Shown piece after piece: positions 15,607 to 24,748 of a stretch of DNA of 64,000 nucleotides (within the stretch, counting starts at the first letter, position 1; every line of letters begins with the position of its first letter). Location of the stretch: positions 96,277 through 160,276 of the forward strand of contig MKTV01000032.1 in the NCBI GenBank assembly GCA_001898425.1, given 5' to 3'. The translations under genes and the position numbers were made by a program. A model generated the notes under the pieces. The model made no database searches and was not told the DNA's origin. It worked only from the letters and a program-made list of their open reading frames with translations. This stretch comes from Rhodospirillales bacterium 69-11. Lineage in GTDB: Bacteria; Pseudomonadota; Alphaproteobacteria; Acetobacterales; Acetobacteraceae.

Positions 15607-17196
15607 ATGAAACGCCGCACGTTCCTGCAAGCCGGAGCCGCCGCGCTCGGCAGTCCGCTCGTTGCGCCCTCCATCGTCCAGGCGCAGGGCAAGCGCGTGC
15701 TGACCTTCGTGCCGCAGGCGGACATCGCGGTGCTCGATCCGGTCTGGACCACCACCTACCAGACCCGCGACCACGGCTTCCTGGTCTTCGACACGCTGTT
15801 CGGGCTGGACGCCGCCTACAATCCGCAGCCGCAGATGGCGGCCGGGGCCAGCAGCGACAAGGACGGTGCGGTCTGGACGATCACGCTGCGGGACGGGCTG
15901 AAATTCCACGACGGGGAACCCGTCCTCGCACGCGACGCGGCCGCCTCGATCCGCCGCTGGGGGGCGCGGGACGGGTTCGGCCAGGCGCTGCTCGCCGCCA
16001 CCGACGCGATCGACGCACCGGACGACAAGACGATCGTGATCCGGCTCAAGCATCCCTTCCCGCTCCTGCCCGACGCCCTGGCCAAGACGCCGCCCAGCAT
16101 GTGCCCGATCATGCCGGAGCGGCTCGCCCGCACCGACCCGTTCAAGCAGGTCACGGAAATGGTCGGCAGCGGCCCCTACCGCTACAAGGCCGACGAGCGG
16201 GTGCCCGGCGCGCTGGTGGTCTACGAGCGGTTCGACGGCTACGTGCCCCGCGCCGACGGGGTCCCCGAGGGCACCAGCGGCCCAAAGGTCGCCCATTTCG
16301 ACCGGATCGAGTGGCGGATCATGCCGGACCCGTCCACCGTCTCCGCCGCCCTGCAACGCGGCGAGATCGACTGGTGGCTCGCCCCCAATGCCGACCTGCT
16401 GCCGCTGCTGCGCCGCCAGTCGCGCCTGAAGGTCGAGACGACGGTACCGACCGGCTTCGTCGCGACGATGCGGTTCAACCAGCTCCACCCGCCCTTCGAT
16501 AATCCGGCAATCCGGCGCGCCATCATCGGCGCCGTCTCCCAGGCGGACTACATGGTCGGCATGGTCGGCACCGATCCGGCGCTGTGGCAGGAGGGGGTCG
16601 GGTATTTCTGCCCCGGGACGCCGCTCGCGAACGATGCCGGGATGCAGGCGCTCACCAGCCCGCGCGACCTCGACGCCGTGAAGAAGGCGCTGGCCGAGGC
16701 GGGGTACAAGGGGGAGAAGGTGGTCCTGCTCTCTCCGACCGATATCCCGTCGGCCAAGGCACTGGCCGAGATCTCCGCGGACCTGCTGACCCGCATCGGC
16801 ATGACCGTCGATGCCCAGCCGATGGACTGGGCGACCCTGGTGCAGCGCCGCGCCAAGACCGACCCGGTGGACCAGGGCGGCTGGAGCCTGTTCCACACGA
16901 GCTGGTCGGGGCTCGACATGGTGAACCCCGCCGGACACATCTTCCTCCGCGCCAACGGCAAGGCGGCGGCGCCCGGCTGGCCCGACAGCCCGACGCTGGA
17001 GGCGCTCCGCAGCGCCTGGTTCGTCGCGCCCGACCTGGCCGCACAGAAGTCGCTGGCCGAACAGATCCAGCTGCAGGCGTTCAAGGACGTGCCCTACGTG
17101 CCGCTGGGCCAGTACTTCATGCCGACCGCCTACCAGGGCAACTTGACCGGCATCCTGAAGGGCAGTCCCGTGTTCTGGAACGTGCGGCGCAGCTGA
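15607..17196 (+). CDS. ABC transporter substrate-binding protein, peptide/nickel type (SBP_bac_5)
   Basis: A 529-residue periplasmic binding protein of the DppA/OppA class. The N-terminus KRRTFLQAGAAALGS is a twin-arginine-like signal followed by a hydrophobic stretch. Family hallmarks are WTITLRDGLKFHDGEPV near residue 90, GSGPYRYKADE near 189 and MRFNQLHPPFDNPAIRRA near 285. It captures a peptide or a similar small ligand. No permease or ATPase genes are adjacent, so it must work with a transporter encoded elsewhere. The SMP-30 gene follows after 43 bases, so a shared transcript is possible. Confidence 0.9.
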   Translation: MKRRTFLQAGAAALGSPLVAPSIVQAQGKRVLTFVPQADIAVLDPVWTTTYQTRDHGFLVFDTLFGLDAAYNPQPQMAAGASSDKDGAVWTITLRDGLKFHDGEPVLARDAAASIRRWGARDGFGQALLAATDAIDAPDDKTIVIRLKHPFPLLPDALAKTPPSMCPIMPERLARTDPFKQVTEMVGSGPYRYKADERVPGALVVYERFDGYVPRADGVPEGTSGPKVAHFDRIEWRIMPDPSTVSAALQRGEIDWWLAPNADLLPLLRRQSRLKVETTVPTGFVATMRFNQLHPPFDNPAIRRAIIGAVSQADYMVGMVGTDPALWQEGVGYFCPGTPLANDAGMQALTSPRDLDAVKKALAEAGYKGEKVVLLSPTDIPSAKALAEISADLLTRIGMTVDAQPMDWATLVQRRAKTDPVDQGGWSLFHTSWSGLDMVNPAGHIFLRANGKAAAPGWPDSPTLEALRSAWFVAPDLAAQKSLAEQIQLQAFKDVPYVPLGQYFMPTAYQGNLTGILKGSPVFWNVRRS

Positions 17197-17239
17197 GCGC
17201 CGCGTGAGGTCGAGCATCGGGACGGTCCGGGAGAGCAGG

Positions 17240-18106
17240 ATGAGCACGTTCGAATTGGTCTGGGACAGCCGCTGTGGCGTGGCCGAATCGCCGGTTTGGG
17301 ACCGGGCCAATCGACGGATCCTGTTCGTCGACATCCCAGGCAAGCGCATCAATGCGCTCTCGGTCGATACCGGTGCCCAGCAGAGCTGGGATCTCCCCGA
17401 GGTCGTTCCCAGCCTGGGGCTGGCGCGTTCGGGGCGGCTGGTGGTGGCCCTGCGAAGCCGGGTGGTGATGTTCGATCCCAAGACCGGCACGATCGACGAG
17501 CTCACCGGCCCGATCGATCAGCCGGCGAGCACGCGCCTGAACGACGGCAAGGTCGGTCCGGACGGGGCGTTCTGGGTGGGCTCGATGGACGAACACTCGC
17601 CCCGCCAGCCGATCGGTTCGCTCTACCGCGTGACGCCAGACGGCCGGGTGGAGACCCGAACCACGGGGATCGCCTCCTCGAATGGTCTGGCGTGGTCGCC
17701 CGATGAGAGGGTGATGTATCATTCCGATACCTCGGGCGGACTGATCGAAGCCTGGGATTTCGACCCGACCACCGGCGACATGCGCAACCACCGCGTGCTC
17801 GCGCGGCTCGGCAACGAGGACGGCCGTCCCGACGGCGCCGCCATGGACGCCGACGGCAACTACTGGTCGGCCGGACCCTCTGCCGGGGTGCTCAACTGCT
17901 TCTCCCCCACCGGTGAACTGCTGGCGAAGATTCCCTTCCCGGTTCCCGGCCCGACCATGCCCTGCTTCGCGGACGAGCAGCTCTACGTGACGTCGCTGCG
18001 GGAGGGGAAATCGGCCGAGGTGCTCGCCGCGCACCCCACGCTGGGCGGGCTGTTCCGCGCGCCAGCCCCGGCGACCGGCGCCCCCGTGGCGGTCTTCGCG
18101 GACTGA
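17240..18106 (+). CDS. SMP-30/gluconolactonase/LRE family protein
   Basis: A 288-residue six-bladed beta-propeller. Metal-site residues are recognisable: Glu in VAESPVWD near residue 14, Asn in RLNDGKVGPDG near 100, Asn in SSNGLAWSPD near 148, and Asp in GRPDGAAMDADGN near 197. Members hydrolyse sugar lactones with Ca2+ or Zn2+. The ATG at 17240 is preceded by GAGAGCAGG. Proximity to a binding protein suggests import and lactone breakdown of a sugar-like compound, but this is inference. Confidence 0.9.
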   Translation: MSTFELVWDSRCGVAESPVWDRANRRILFVDIPGKRINALSVDTGAQQSWDLPEVVPSLGLARSGRLVVALRSRVVMFDPKTGTIDELTGPIDQPASTRLNDGKVGPDGAFWVGSMDEHSPRQPIGSLYRVTPDGRVETRTTGIASSNGLAWSPDERVMYHSDTSGGLIEAWDFDPTTGDMRNHRVLARLGNEDGRPDGAAMDADGNYWSAGPSAGVLNCFSPTGELLAKIPFPVPGPTMPCFADEQLYVTSLREGKSAEVLAAHPTLGGLFRAPAPATGAPVAVFAD

Positions 18107-18177
18107 CCGAACGGCGCGCGGCGAACCCACGCGCGCCTGCCGCGCTCTCCTTCCGTTCGCCCCAGAAGGAGAGAGCC

Positions 18178-18369
18178 ATGTCCACGGAAGACGACAAGAC
18201 GGTCCCCGACCCGGCCACCGATCGCGGCACAGCGTCCGGCAAGGCGAAATGGGACAAGCAGGATGCCGAGGTCGCGGGCATCACGCGCACTGTCCAGCCG
18301 AAGAGCGACGCCCCCTCCCGGTCGGGCGTGACCGGTTCGGGCAGCGGCGCCGACTCCGAACGGAGCTGA
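18178..18369 (+). CDS. Small hydrophilic protein of unknown function, 63 residues
   Basis: An ATG with a strong ribosome site (AAGGAGAGAG) opens a 63-residue, highly charged frame, MSTEDDKTVPDPATDRG at the start and TGSGSGADSERS at the end. It has no hydrophobic segment and is probably disordered. I know no family for it. A strong stem-loop follows 37 bases after the stop, which supports its being a real short transcript. Confidence 0.6.
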   Translation: MSTEDDKTVPDPATDRGTASGKAKWDKQDAEVAGITRTVQPKSDAPSRSGVTGSGSGADSERS

Positions 18370-18406
18370 GCCTCGGAGAGGAACGCCCTGCCGGGTCGAC
18401 ACGGAA

Positions 18407-18429
18407 AGGGCGGGGTCAAACCCCGCCCT
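18407..18429 (+). terminator. Strong stem-loop after the small gene
   Basis: A perfect 9-bp stem, AGGGCGGGG (18407-18415) with CCCCGCCCT (18421-18429), closes a TCAAA loop. It lies 38 bases past the stop of the 63-residue gene and before the convergent glycine-rich lipoprotein gene. There is no T run. Confidence 0.6.
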
Positions 18430-18490
18430 CGTTCCGCGTCCCCAGCCCGCGGCGGCGCAGTGCGGGCCGCCGCGGGATGACAGTTCAGGC

Positions 18491-18772
18491 TCAGTAGCCG
18501 CGATAGGTCGGCGGCGGGGCGCTGTAGTAGGTGGGCGCCGGACGCTGCGGCGTCGTCGCCGCGCCACCGACCGCGCCCAGGGCACCACCACCCAGCGCGC
18601 CGATCGCGGCCCCGGTGCCGCCGCCGGCCAGCCCACCGATCGCGGCGCCGCCGGCGGCGCCCAGCAATCCGCCACCGACCGCGCGCTGGCCGGGATCATA
18701 GGGATCCGTGCAGCCGCCCAGCCCGACGGCGAGTCCAAGACCCAGGGCGGCGGGAAGAATCAAATGTCGCAA
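18491..18772 (-). CDS. Glycine-zipper lipoprotein
   Basis: A 93-residue protein with a lipoprotein signal ending VGLGGC (Cys21). The middle (residues 32-70) is a glycine zipper, with repeats such as GGGLLGAAGGAAIGGLAGG that form membrane-associated helices in outer-membrane lipoproteins. The tail is Pro/Tyr-rich (YYSAPPPTYRGY). Probably an envelope protein; no specific role is known. A similar Pro/Tyr tail occurs in the next gene upstream on the same strand, 24 bases away, so they may be one operon. Confidence 0.75.
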   Translation of the reverse strand: MRHLILPAALGLGLAVGLGGCTDPYDPGQRAVGGGLLGAAGGAAIGGLAGGGTGAAIGALGGGALGAVGGAATTPQRPAPTYYSAPPPTYRGY

Positions 18773-18796
18773 GGTGATGTCCTTTCGGTTTGCGGC

Positions 18797-19084
18797 TCAG
18801 CGGATTGCGAAGCCGAGGGAAACGGAGGGCGGGTAATAGACGGGCGGCGGAGGCGCATAGACCACGGGCGGCGGCGGCGCATACACGACAGGCGGCGGCC
18901 CGTAGTAGTATGGGCGCGGCGCCACCACGACGGCCGGAGGCCCCCAATGCCGGTGCCAATGCGGGTGCGGCCGCCGCCAGCCCCACCCCGGCCCATACCA
19001 ATCGGCCTTGGCCGGCGCCGCGGCGAACAGCGTGCCGAACGCAAGCAAGCCCAGGGCGATCGCAGGTGCGCGGAAAGATGCCAT
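18797..19084 (-). CDS. Exported proline/tyrosine-rich protein, 95 residues
   Basis: A signal peptide (LGLLAFGTLFAAAPAKA, cut near residue 27) precedes a mature part made of a Trp/His-rich stretch (WYGPGWGWRRPHPHWH) and short repeats of VVYAPPPP. No enzyme motif is present. The His/Trp-rich block could bind metal, but that is a guess. It lies upstream of the glycine-zipper lipoprotein on the same strand. Confidence 0.65.
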   Translation of the reverse strand: MASFRAPAIALGLLAFGTLFAAAPAKADWYGPGWGWRRPHPHWHRHWGPPAVVVAPRPYYYGPPPVVYAPPPPVVYAPPPPVYYPPSVSLGFAIR

Positions 19085-19327
19085 GACAGGTCTCCTTCAA
19101 CGCATCGACATAAGCGATAGATCGTGGCGGACCCTGGGCGGGCTTCGTCACAATATGGCGAACCGTTCCGAAATCCGCTCGAACGCGTGATCACGTGCCC
19201 GAGCGGCGTCTCTGGTCGCGATGGCGGACCGGCCGCGTGTGCCAACCCATTGGAATCCAGCATGGTCGGAGTCGACCCCCTTCCGCGGACCCGGTATGCT
19301 GACCCGGTGCGCGAAAGGAACGCCGTC

Positions 19328-20065
19328 ATGCCGCAGTCCGAACGGGTTCTGATGCTGACCGGCGCGAGCCGAGGCATCGGCCACGCCACCGTCAAGACGT
19401 TTTCCGACCATGGCTGGCGCGTGCTGACCATCTCCCGCCAGGCGTTCGACCCGCGCTGCCCCTGGAAGGGGGGCGAACGCAACCACATCCAGCTCGACCT
19501 GTCCGACGTGGAGGCGGTGCATGCCGCCCTGCCCCGGATTCGCGACATCACCGGGGGCCGCCTCGATGCCCTGATCAACAACGCCGCGATCTCTCCCAAG
19601 ACGCGTGGCGGGGGGAAGATCAGCGCGCTCGAGATGGCCTATCGGGACTGGCTGCACATCTTCAACGTGAACTTCTTCGCTACCATCGCCCTGACGCAGA
19701 CGCTCACGCCGCTGCTGACCGAAAGCCGCGGCGCGATCGTGAACATCACCTCGATCGTCGGGTCGCGCGTCCACCCCTTCGCCTCCGCGGCCTATGCGAC
19801 CTCCAAGGCCGCCCTGGCCGCCCTGACACGCGAGCTCGCCGCCGAACTGGGGGAGCGCGGGGTGCGGGTGAACGCGGTCTCCCCCGGCGAGATCGAGACG
19901 GCCATCCTCTCCCCCGGCACGAAGGAGATCGTGGAGCGCACGGTCCCGCTGCGCCGCCTCGGCCAGCCACAGGAAGTCGCGGAACTGCTGTATTTCCTGT
20001 GCTCCGACAAGGCGAGCTACATCACCGGGACGGAGGTCCATATCGACGGCGGCCAGCAGGTCTGA
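19328..20065 (+). CDS. Short-chain dehydrogenase/reductase (SDR)
   Basis: A 245-residue classical SDR. TGASRGIG (residues 12-19) binds NAD(P), INNAAI stabilises the fold, ITSIVGS holds the catalytic Ser, and AYATSK the Tyr-x-x-x-Lys pair. The C-terminal ITGTEVHIDGG is typical of FabG-like enzymes. The start at 19328 has AAAGGAA upstream; the open frame extends 68 codons further back without similarity. The substrate is unknown. Confidence 0.92.
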   Translation: MPQSERVLMLTGASRGIGHATVKTFSDHGWRVLTISRQAFDPRCPWKGGERNHIQLDLSDVEAVHAALPRIRDITGGRLDALINNAAISPKTRGGGKISALEMAYRDWLHIFNVNFFATIALTQTLTPLLTESRGAIVNITSIVGSRVHPFASAAYATSKAALAALTRELAAELGERGVRVNAVSPGEIETAILSPGTKEIVERTVPLRRLGQPQEVAELLYFLCSDKASYITGTEVHIDGGQQV

Positions 20066-20147
20066 GGCGCGATGGGCGGCGCCCGGCAGCACGCGCCTGC
20101 GACGATGACGGGTCCGGCCCCGCCGTTCGAGCCCTGACGCCGCGGCC

Positions 20148-21446
20148 ATGATCCCCCGCCGCGTGCTGTTGACCGCCGCCGGGATCGGCCTTCTCCGTCC
20201 CGACGCGGCCCATGCCGGTGCTCCCGACCCGTTGCCGCGCAACCCGCGCCAGACCGTCTCCCCCGTCTACGATCCGAAGCCCGGCGCGCCGCCGGGCCCG
20301 CTGCCGCCGAACGGCACCGCGAGCGTGCTGGTCCCGCTCCCGGCACAGGCGAGCCACGTCCGGCTCGTCTTCGGCAACGGTGGCGCCGCGCCCTATCGGG
20401 TGCGGGCGCTCTGGGCGCCCACCGCGCGGGTCGGGAATGGCTGGTTGCCCAGCAGGTGGGACGGCTCGATCGACCTCACGGCGTTCCGCCCGGTCCGGTT
20501 TGCTGCGCGCGGCGCCGACCTGGAGCCGGACCGCACGCCCCGGGGTGGCCCGGCCGAGGCCATGGTGCCGCCCACGACCTTCGGCTTCCACTCCGACTGG
20601 ATGCCGACCGGAGGCCTGCTCTCGCGGACCGACGCGGACGGCACGGAACGCCTCATCCTGGTGCGCGCAGAGGTGACGGAGGGCCAGGGCTGGGGTCTGC
20701 CGACCGTGAACCCCGGCCTCACCGAGGACCCGCCCGATGTCGGCGGCCCTTCCGCGCTGTTCGCCGCGCCCGCGCCGCTGACCCGCGTGGCGGAGATGGG
20801 CTTCGTCCCCGCGTCCTCACACCCGGTGCAGGCGGTCCAGTGCTGGTCCGCCGCCGGGGGCTACACGCTGCTGTACTGCGGCTCCTCGATCGTCGCGGGT
20901 GCCTCGACCCCGCACGATCGCGGCGCCTTCGCGCGGATCGCCGCACGACGGCTGACCGAGACGGGCGTGCCGTGCGCGGCGCTGTACAACCACCCGACCG
21001 GTGCCCCGGTCATGCGCCTGATCGCGGCGGGCGCGGAACGGGCGATTCCGCTCTACCGGCCCGACTTCACGCTGATCCAGGTCGCGACCCGCGCCGACCC
21101 GCACACGGCAGCGGCGCAGGATCTCACCTGGGCGGCCGCGCAGCGCATGGCCGCGCTGACCTTGGCGGCCGGCGGCGTGCCGATCTACGTCACCATCTCG
21201 CCGTGGCCCATCCGCGACACGCCCGACGCGGCAGCGGAGGCGATCCGGCAGATCAACAACGAACGCGCGCGCCGGTCGGGCCTGCCCCTGCTCGACTACG
21301 ACCGGCTGATGAGCAATGCCGATCATCCGCCCCGGCTCTGGCCGCTGTTCAACGCCTCGGGCGACGGCGCGCATCCCGACATCGCCGGCCACCGCGCCGC
21401 GGCCGCGGCGCTGCTCCCGTTGCTGCGGAGCCTGATGGTCGGCTGA
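20148..21446 (+). CDS. SGNH/GDSL-like hydrolase with a long N-terminal domain
   Basis: A 432-residue exported protein (signal about 1-22, RRVLLTAAGIGLL). Residues 30-225 are a beta-rich domain without a family I can name. The second half looks like an SGNH hydrolase: LLYCGSSIVAGAST near 241-254 fits block I with Ser247 as nucleophile, and SGDGAHPDIAGHRA near 405-418 fits block V with the Asp-x-x-His pair. Esterase or deacetylase activity on an envelope polymer is plausible but unproven. It lies 82 bases after the SDR gene. Confidence 0.65.
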   Translation: MIPRRVLLTAAGIGLLRPDAAHAGAPDPLPRNPRQTVSPVYDPKPGAPPGPLPPNGTASVLVPLPAQASHVRLVFGNGGAAPYRVRALWAPTARVGNGWLPSRWDGSIDLTAFRPVRFAARGADLEPDRTPRGGPAEAMVPPTTFGFHSDWMPTGGLLSRTDADGTERLILVRAEVTEGQGWGLPTVNPGLTEDPPDVGGPSALFAAPAPLTRVAEMGFVPASSHPVQAVQCWSAAGGYTLLYCGSSIVAGASTPHDRGAFARIAARRLTETGVPCAALYNHPTGAPVMRLIAAGAERAIPLYRPDFTLIQVATRADPHTAAAQDLTWAAAQRMAALTLAAGGVPIYVTISPWPIRDTPDAAAEAIRQINNERARRSGLPLLDYDRLMSNADHPPRLWPLFNASGDGAHPDIAGHRAAAAALLPLLRSLMVG

Positions 21447-21511
21447 CTCGCCGCGTTCCCGGCCGGATGCTACCGGTTGCGGGAAGCAAGAACCGGATGG
21501 GAGGCCGTCGG

Positions 21512-22570
21512 ATGCGCGTCGAAACGCTGCTGCCCCTGGGCAAGGTGGACCCGGGTGTGCGAGCCCCGGAGGTGCCGCTCGACGTCACCCGCGTGTTCGA
21601 GGACGCCCGCACCGTCGAGCAGCTCGGCTATGACGGCATCGCGTTCGAGGAGTGCAAGGAGGACCCGTTCCTGCTCGCAGCCCTCGCCGCCCAGGCGACG
21701 ACGCGGCTGCGCCTCTCCACCGCGGTCGCGATCGCCTTCCCGCGCAGCCCGGCCAGCATGGCGATGACCGCCTGGACGCTCGCGCGGCTCTCGGGCGGCC
21801 GCTTCATCCTGGGCCTGGGGACGCAGGTGCGCGCCCATATCGAGCGGCGCTACGGCATGCCTTGGCACCCGGCCGGCCCCTGGATCCGCGACTACGTGCA
21901 TGCGCTCCGGGCGGTGTGGCGCTGCTGGCAGACCGGCGAGAAGCTGGCGTTCGAGAGCGAGCATTATCGCCTGAGCCTGATGGTGCCGCTGTTCGATCCC
22001 GGCCCGATCGAGCATCCCGACATCAAGGTGCAGCTCGCCGCGGTGAACCCGATCATGAGCCGCATCGCGGGGGAATGTGCCGAGGGCATTCGCCCGCACC
22101 CGGTCTGCACCGCCGCCTATATCGAGCAGGTGATGCTGCCCGCGGTGCATGAGGGCGCCGCCCGGGCCGGCCGCGACGCGCGAGGCTTCGCGGTCGCGAT
22201 CAAGCCGCTGATCGCAACCGCGCGCACCGAGGCGGAGCTCGCGAAGCGGCGGGAGGACGTGCGGGCGCGGGTCGCGTTCTACTGCTCCACCCCCGCCTAT
22301 CGCGCGGCGTTCGACTTCCACGGCTACGGAGATCTCGCCCGCCGCATGAGCGTGCTGTCCCGCGAGCAGCGCTGGGAGGAAATGCCGGGCCTCATCTCGG
22401 ACGAGATGCTGGATCTCTACGCGACGGTCGGTACGGTGGACGAGATCGCGGCGAAGCTGCGCGCTCGCTACGCCCACGTGGTCACGGACGCCGAGGTGAG
22501 CATTCCGATCGCATCGGCGGCGGACCTGGAGACGCTGTCGACCGTGGTGGGCGCCTTGCGGGCGGCGTAA
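21512..22570 (+). CDS. LLM-class (luciferase-like) oxidoreductase, second copy
   Basis: A 352-residue TIM-barrel enzyme: QLGYDGIAFEECKEDPFL near residue 33, LSTAVAIAFPRSP near 66, GGRFILGLGTQVRAHIERR near 92 and a C-terminal GTVDEIAAKLRAR. This is the pattern of the TIGR03617-type F420-dependent group. It is only distantly like the enzyme at 7764, so it is not a recent duplicate. Start at 21512 is preceded by GGGAGG; an in-frame ATG at 21497 is possible. Confidence 0.85.
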   Translation: MRVETLLPLGKVDPGVRAPEVPLDVTRVFEDARTVEQLGYDGIAFEECKEDPFLLAALAAQATTRLRLSTAVAIAFPRSPASMAMTAWTLARLSGGRFILGLGTQVRAHIERRYGMPWHPAGPWIRDYVHALRAVWRCWQTGEKLAFESEHYRLSLMVPLFDPGPIEHPDIKVQLAAVNPIMSRIAGECAEGIRPHPVCTAAYIEQVMLPAVHEGAARAGRDARGFAVAIKPLIATARTEAELAKRREDVRARVAFYCSTPAYRAAFDFHGYGDLARRMSVLSREQRWEEMPGLISDEMLDLYATVGTVDEIAAKLRARYAHVVTDAEVSIPIASAADLETLSTVVGALRAA

Positions 22571-22582
22571 GGCTTCCCCGGC

Positions 22583-23260
22583 TCAGCTCTCGGCGACCCG
22601 CCCGCCGCGCAGCGTGACGGTCCGGTCCATCCGCGCGGCGAGATCGGGGTTGTGCGTCGCGATCAGCGCGGCGAGTCCCTGGTCCCGCACCGTCGCCAGC
22701 AATTGCGCGAACACGATCTCGGCGGTCGCCACGTCGAGGTTTCCGGTCGGCTCGTCGGCCAGGAGCACCTTCGGCCGGTTGGCGAGCGCGCGGGCGATGG
22801 CGACGCGCTGCTGCTCGCCGCCCGACAGCTTGCCCGGCAGATGGCCGGTCCGCGCGGCGAGCCCGAGACTTTCCAGCAGCCCGGCCGCCCGCGCGGTCGC
22901 CTCGCGGCGGGACGTGCCCGCGATGAGCTGGGGAAGCACCACGTTCTCGAGCGCAGTGAACTCCGCGAGCAGATGGTGCGCCTGGTAGACGAAGCCGATC
23001 GTGTCGCGCCGCACCGCGGTTCGGGCGGCATCGGGCAGACCGCCGACCTCCCGCCCCTCGACGATCACGCTGCCCCCATCCGGCCGATCGAGCAGCCCGG
23101 CGACGTGCAGCAGCGTCGACTTGCCCGCGCCCGAGGGGGCGACGAGCGCCACGATCTCGCCCGCCCGCAAGGTCAGGTCGACGCCGCGCAGCACGGGCAG
23201 GTCGCCTGCCGCACCGCGATAGACGCGCTGCACGGCGCGCAGGACCAGCGGTTCACTCAT
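22583..23260 (-). CDS. lolD: Lipoprotein-releasing ABC transporter ATP-binding protein
   Basis: A 225-residue ATPase. Walker A is APSGAGKST (about residues 41-49), the Q-loop VYQAHHLL, the signature [15 protein letters not shown], Walker [13 protein letters not shown] and the switch His in ATHN. It powers release of lipoproteins from the inner membrane to LolA. Its start overlaps the end of the lolC/E gene by 8 bases, so translation is coupled. In related bacteria dnaE often follows; here the convergent luciferase-like gene ends 12 bases away. Confidence 0.93.
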   Translation of the reverse strand: MSEPLVLRAVQRVYRGAAGDLPVLRGVDLTLRAGEIVALVAPSGAGKSTLLHVAGLLDRPDGGSVIVEGREVGGLPDAARTAVRRDTIGFVYQAHHLLAEFTALENVVLPQLIAGTSRREATARAAGLLESLGLAARTGHLPGKLSGGEQQRVAIARALANRPKVLLADEPTGNLDVATAEIVFAQLLATVRDQGLAALIATHNPDLAARMDRTVTLRGGRVAES

Positions 23261-24506
23261 GGCGCAGCGCCTCCACGGGGTCCGTCCGCGCGGCACGCCA
23301 ACTGGGATACAGCGTCGCGAGCAGCGAGAGCGCAAGGCCGAGGACGACGACCTGCGCGACGTCGCCCCAGTCGACCTGGTCCGGCAGCGTGGTCAGCATG
23401 AAGACCGAGGAATCGAACACGCGTCCGCCGGTCACCCGCTCGACGAAGTGCTGGATCGCGACGATGTTGCGGCAGAACAGCACGCCGATGATCGTGCCGA
23501 TCAGCGTGCCCGAGACGCCGACGAAGGCGCCGCACATCAGGAAGATCCGCAGCACCGCACCCGAGGAGGCGCCGATCGTGCGCAGCACCGCGATGTCGCC
23601 GCGCTTGTCCTTGACCAGCATGATCAGGGAGGAGACCACGTTGAACGCGGCCACCAGCACGATCATGCCGAGGACGATGAACATCGTGTCCTTCTGCACC
23701 TGCAGGACCGAGATCAGCATGTCGTTGGCGTGGCGCCAGTCACGCGCATAGACCTGCCGGTTGCCGATCGCCTCCCGCAGCGCGGGCGCGACGGCCTCCA
23801 CGCGATCGGGATCGGTTAGGCGGATCTCGATGCCGGTCACGCCGTCGGGCTTCTGGAAGAACACCTGGGCGGCGGAGAGCGGCAGGAACACGACCGAGTT
23901 GTTGTAGTCGTTGAGCCCGGCATCGAAGATCGCGACCACCTTGTAGGCGCGCACGCGGGGGATCGTGCCGAAGGCGGTCGCGGCGCCCTGGGGGGAGATC
24001 AGGGTGAGCGAGTCGCCGATACGCAGGCGGTAGGCCTGTGCGAGACCGACGCCGATGACCAGCGCATCGTCTCCGGTGAACGCATCCAGGCTACCGGCCA
24101 CCACGTGCCCGCCGATCGGGCCGAGCGCACGCAGGTCCTGTTGGGTGATGCCGCGCACGAGGCCACCGCGGGCACCGCCATCCGGCGTGGAGAGCAGTAC
24201 CTGGCCGTCGAGCACCGGGATCGCCGAGGCAACGCCCGGGATATCGCGGATCTTCTGGGTGAGCGGCCCGTAATCGTCGATCGCCTGGCCGGCATAGGCC
24301 TGGATCGTGACGTGCCCGTTCACGCCGAGGAAGCGCTGCACGAGTTCGGTCTGGAAGCCGCTCATGACGGAGGTCACGACGATCAGGGTGGCGACGCCGA
24401 GGGCGATGCCGACCAGGGAGAAGATCGCGATGATCGAGACGAACCGCTCGCCCTTGCGGGCGCGAAGATAGCGGCCGGCGACCATGCGTTCGAAGGGGCC
24501 GAACAT
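23253..24506 (-). CDS. Lipoprotein-releasing system transmembrane protein LolC/LolE
   Basis: A 417-residue membrane protein with the LolC/E layout: [18 protein letters not shown], one membrane segment near residues 22-48, a large periplasmic domain (about 50-265) and three C-terminal segments (about 270-300, 320-350, 380-400). The final [15 protein letters not shown] is the usual FtsX/LolE end. Only one such gene is present, so it probably forms a homodimer with LolD (the LolF-like arrangement seen in many non-enteric bacteria). Start at 24506 matches the family N-terminus. Confidence 0.92.
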   Translation of the reverse strand: MFGPFERMVAGRYLRARKGERFVSIIAIFSLVGIALGVATLIVVTSVMSGFQTELVQRFLGVNGHVTIQAYAGQAIDDYGPLTQKIRDIPGVASAIPVLDGQVLLSTPDGGARGGLVRGITQQDLRALGPIGGHVVAGSLDAFTGDDALVIGVGLAQAYRLRIGDSLTLISPQGAATAFGTIPRVRAYKVVAIFDAGLNDYNNSVVFLPLSAAQVFFQKPDGVTGIEIRLTDPDRVEAVAPALREAIGNRQVYARDWRHANDMLISVLQVQKDTMFIVLGMIVLVAAFNVVSSLIMLVKDKRGDIAVLRTIGASSGAVLRIFLMCGAFVGVSGTLIGTIIGVLFCRNIVAIQHFVERVTGGRVFDSSVFMLTTLPDQVDWGDVAQVVVLGLALSLLATLYPSWRAARTDPVEALRHE

Positions 24507-24543
24507 GCGGTGGCTCCGAGTGTTGGCGTGAGCGAGGCCCACA

Positions 24544-24627
24544 TGTCATGGCCGCCGACGGGCAGCCATCCACGACTTCGTGCCGATGGGAAGTCGTGGG
24601 TGGCCCGCCTGCGCGGGCCATGACACT
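24544..24627. repeat. REP-like elements, inverted pair B and C
   Basis: Copy B (24544-24580) reads TGTCATGGCCGCCGACGGGC, then AGCCATCCACGACTTCG. Copy C (24591-24627) is the same element inverted: AAGTCGTGGGTGGCCCGCCT, then GCGCGGGCCATGACAC. Together they form a large imperfect palindrome between the starts of lolC/E and the end of proS, like the paired BIME arrangement of enterobacterial REPs. Confidence 0.7.
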
Positions 24628-24634
24628 GAAAACG

Positions 24635-24718
24635 GCGACGCCTGGGTTGGACGCGGCGACGCCGGGATTGGAGGCCGCGACGTCGGGACGGGATGCGGCG
24701 ACGCCGGGACTGGGCGCC
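24635..24718. repeat. 21-bp tandem repeat, four copies
   Basis: Four consecutive 21-bp units start with GCGACG at 24635, 24656, 24677 and 24698; units 2 and 4 share GCGACGCCGGGA. It lies between REP copy C and the stop of proS. The period is a multiple of three but I see no gene that uses it. Copy number may vary between strains. Confidence 0.75.
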
Positions 24719-24748
24719 AGCGAGGGCGAGCGGCCGGGTGGGCCGAAC

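Noticed and set aside
24635..24718. Possible CRISPR-like array
   Set aside because: The units are directly adjacent with no spacers, and no cas genes are in the window. It is a simple tandem repeat.
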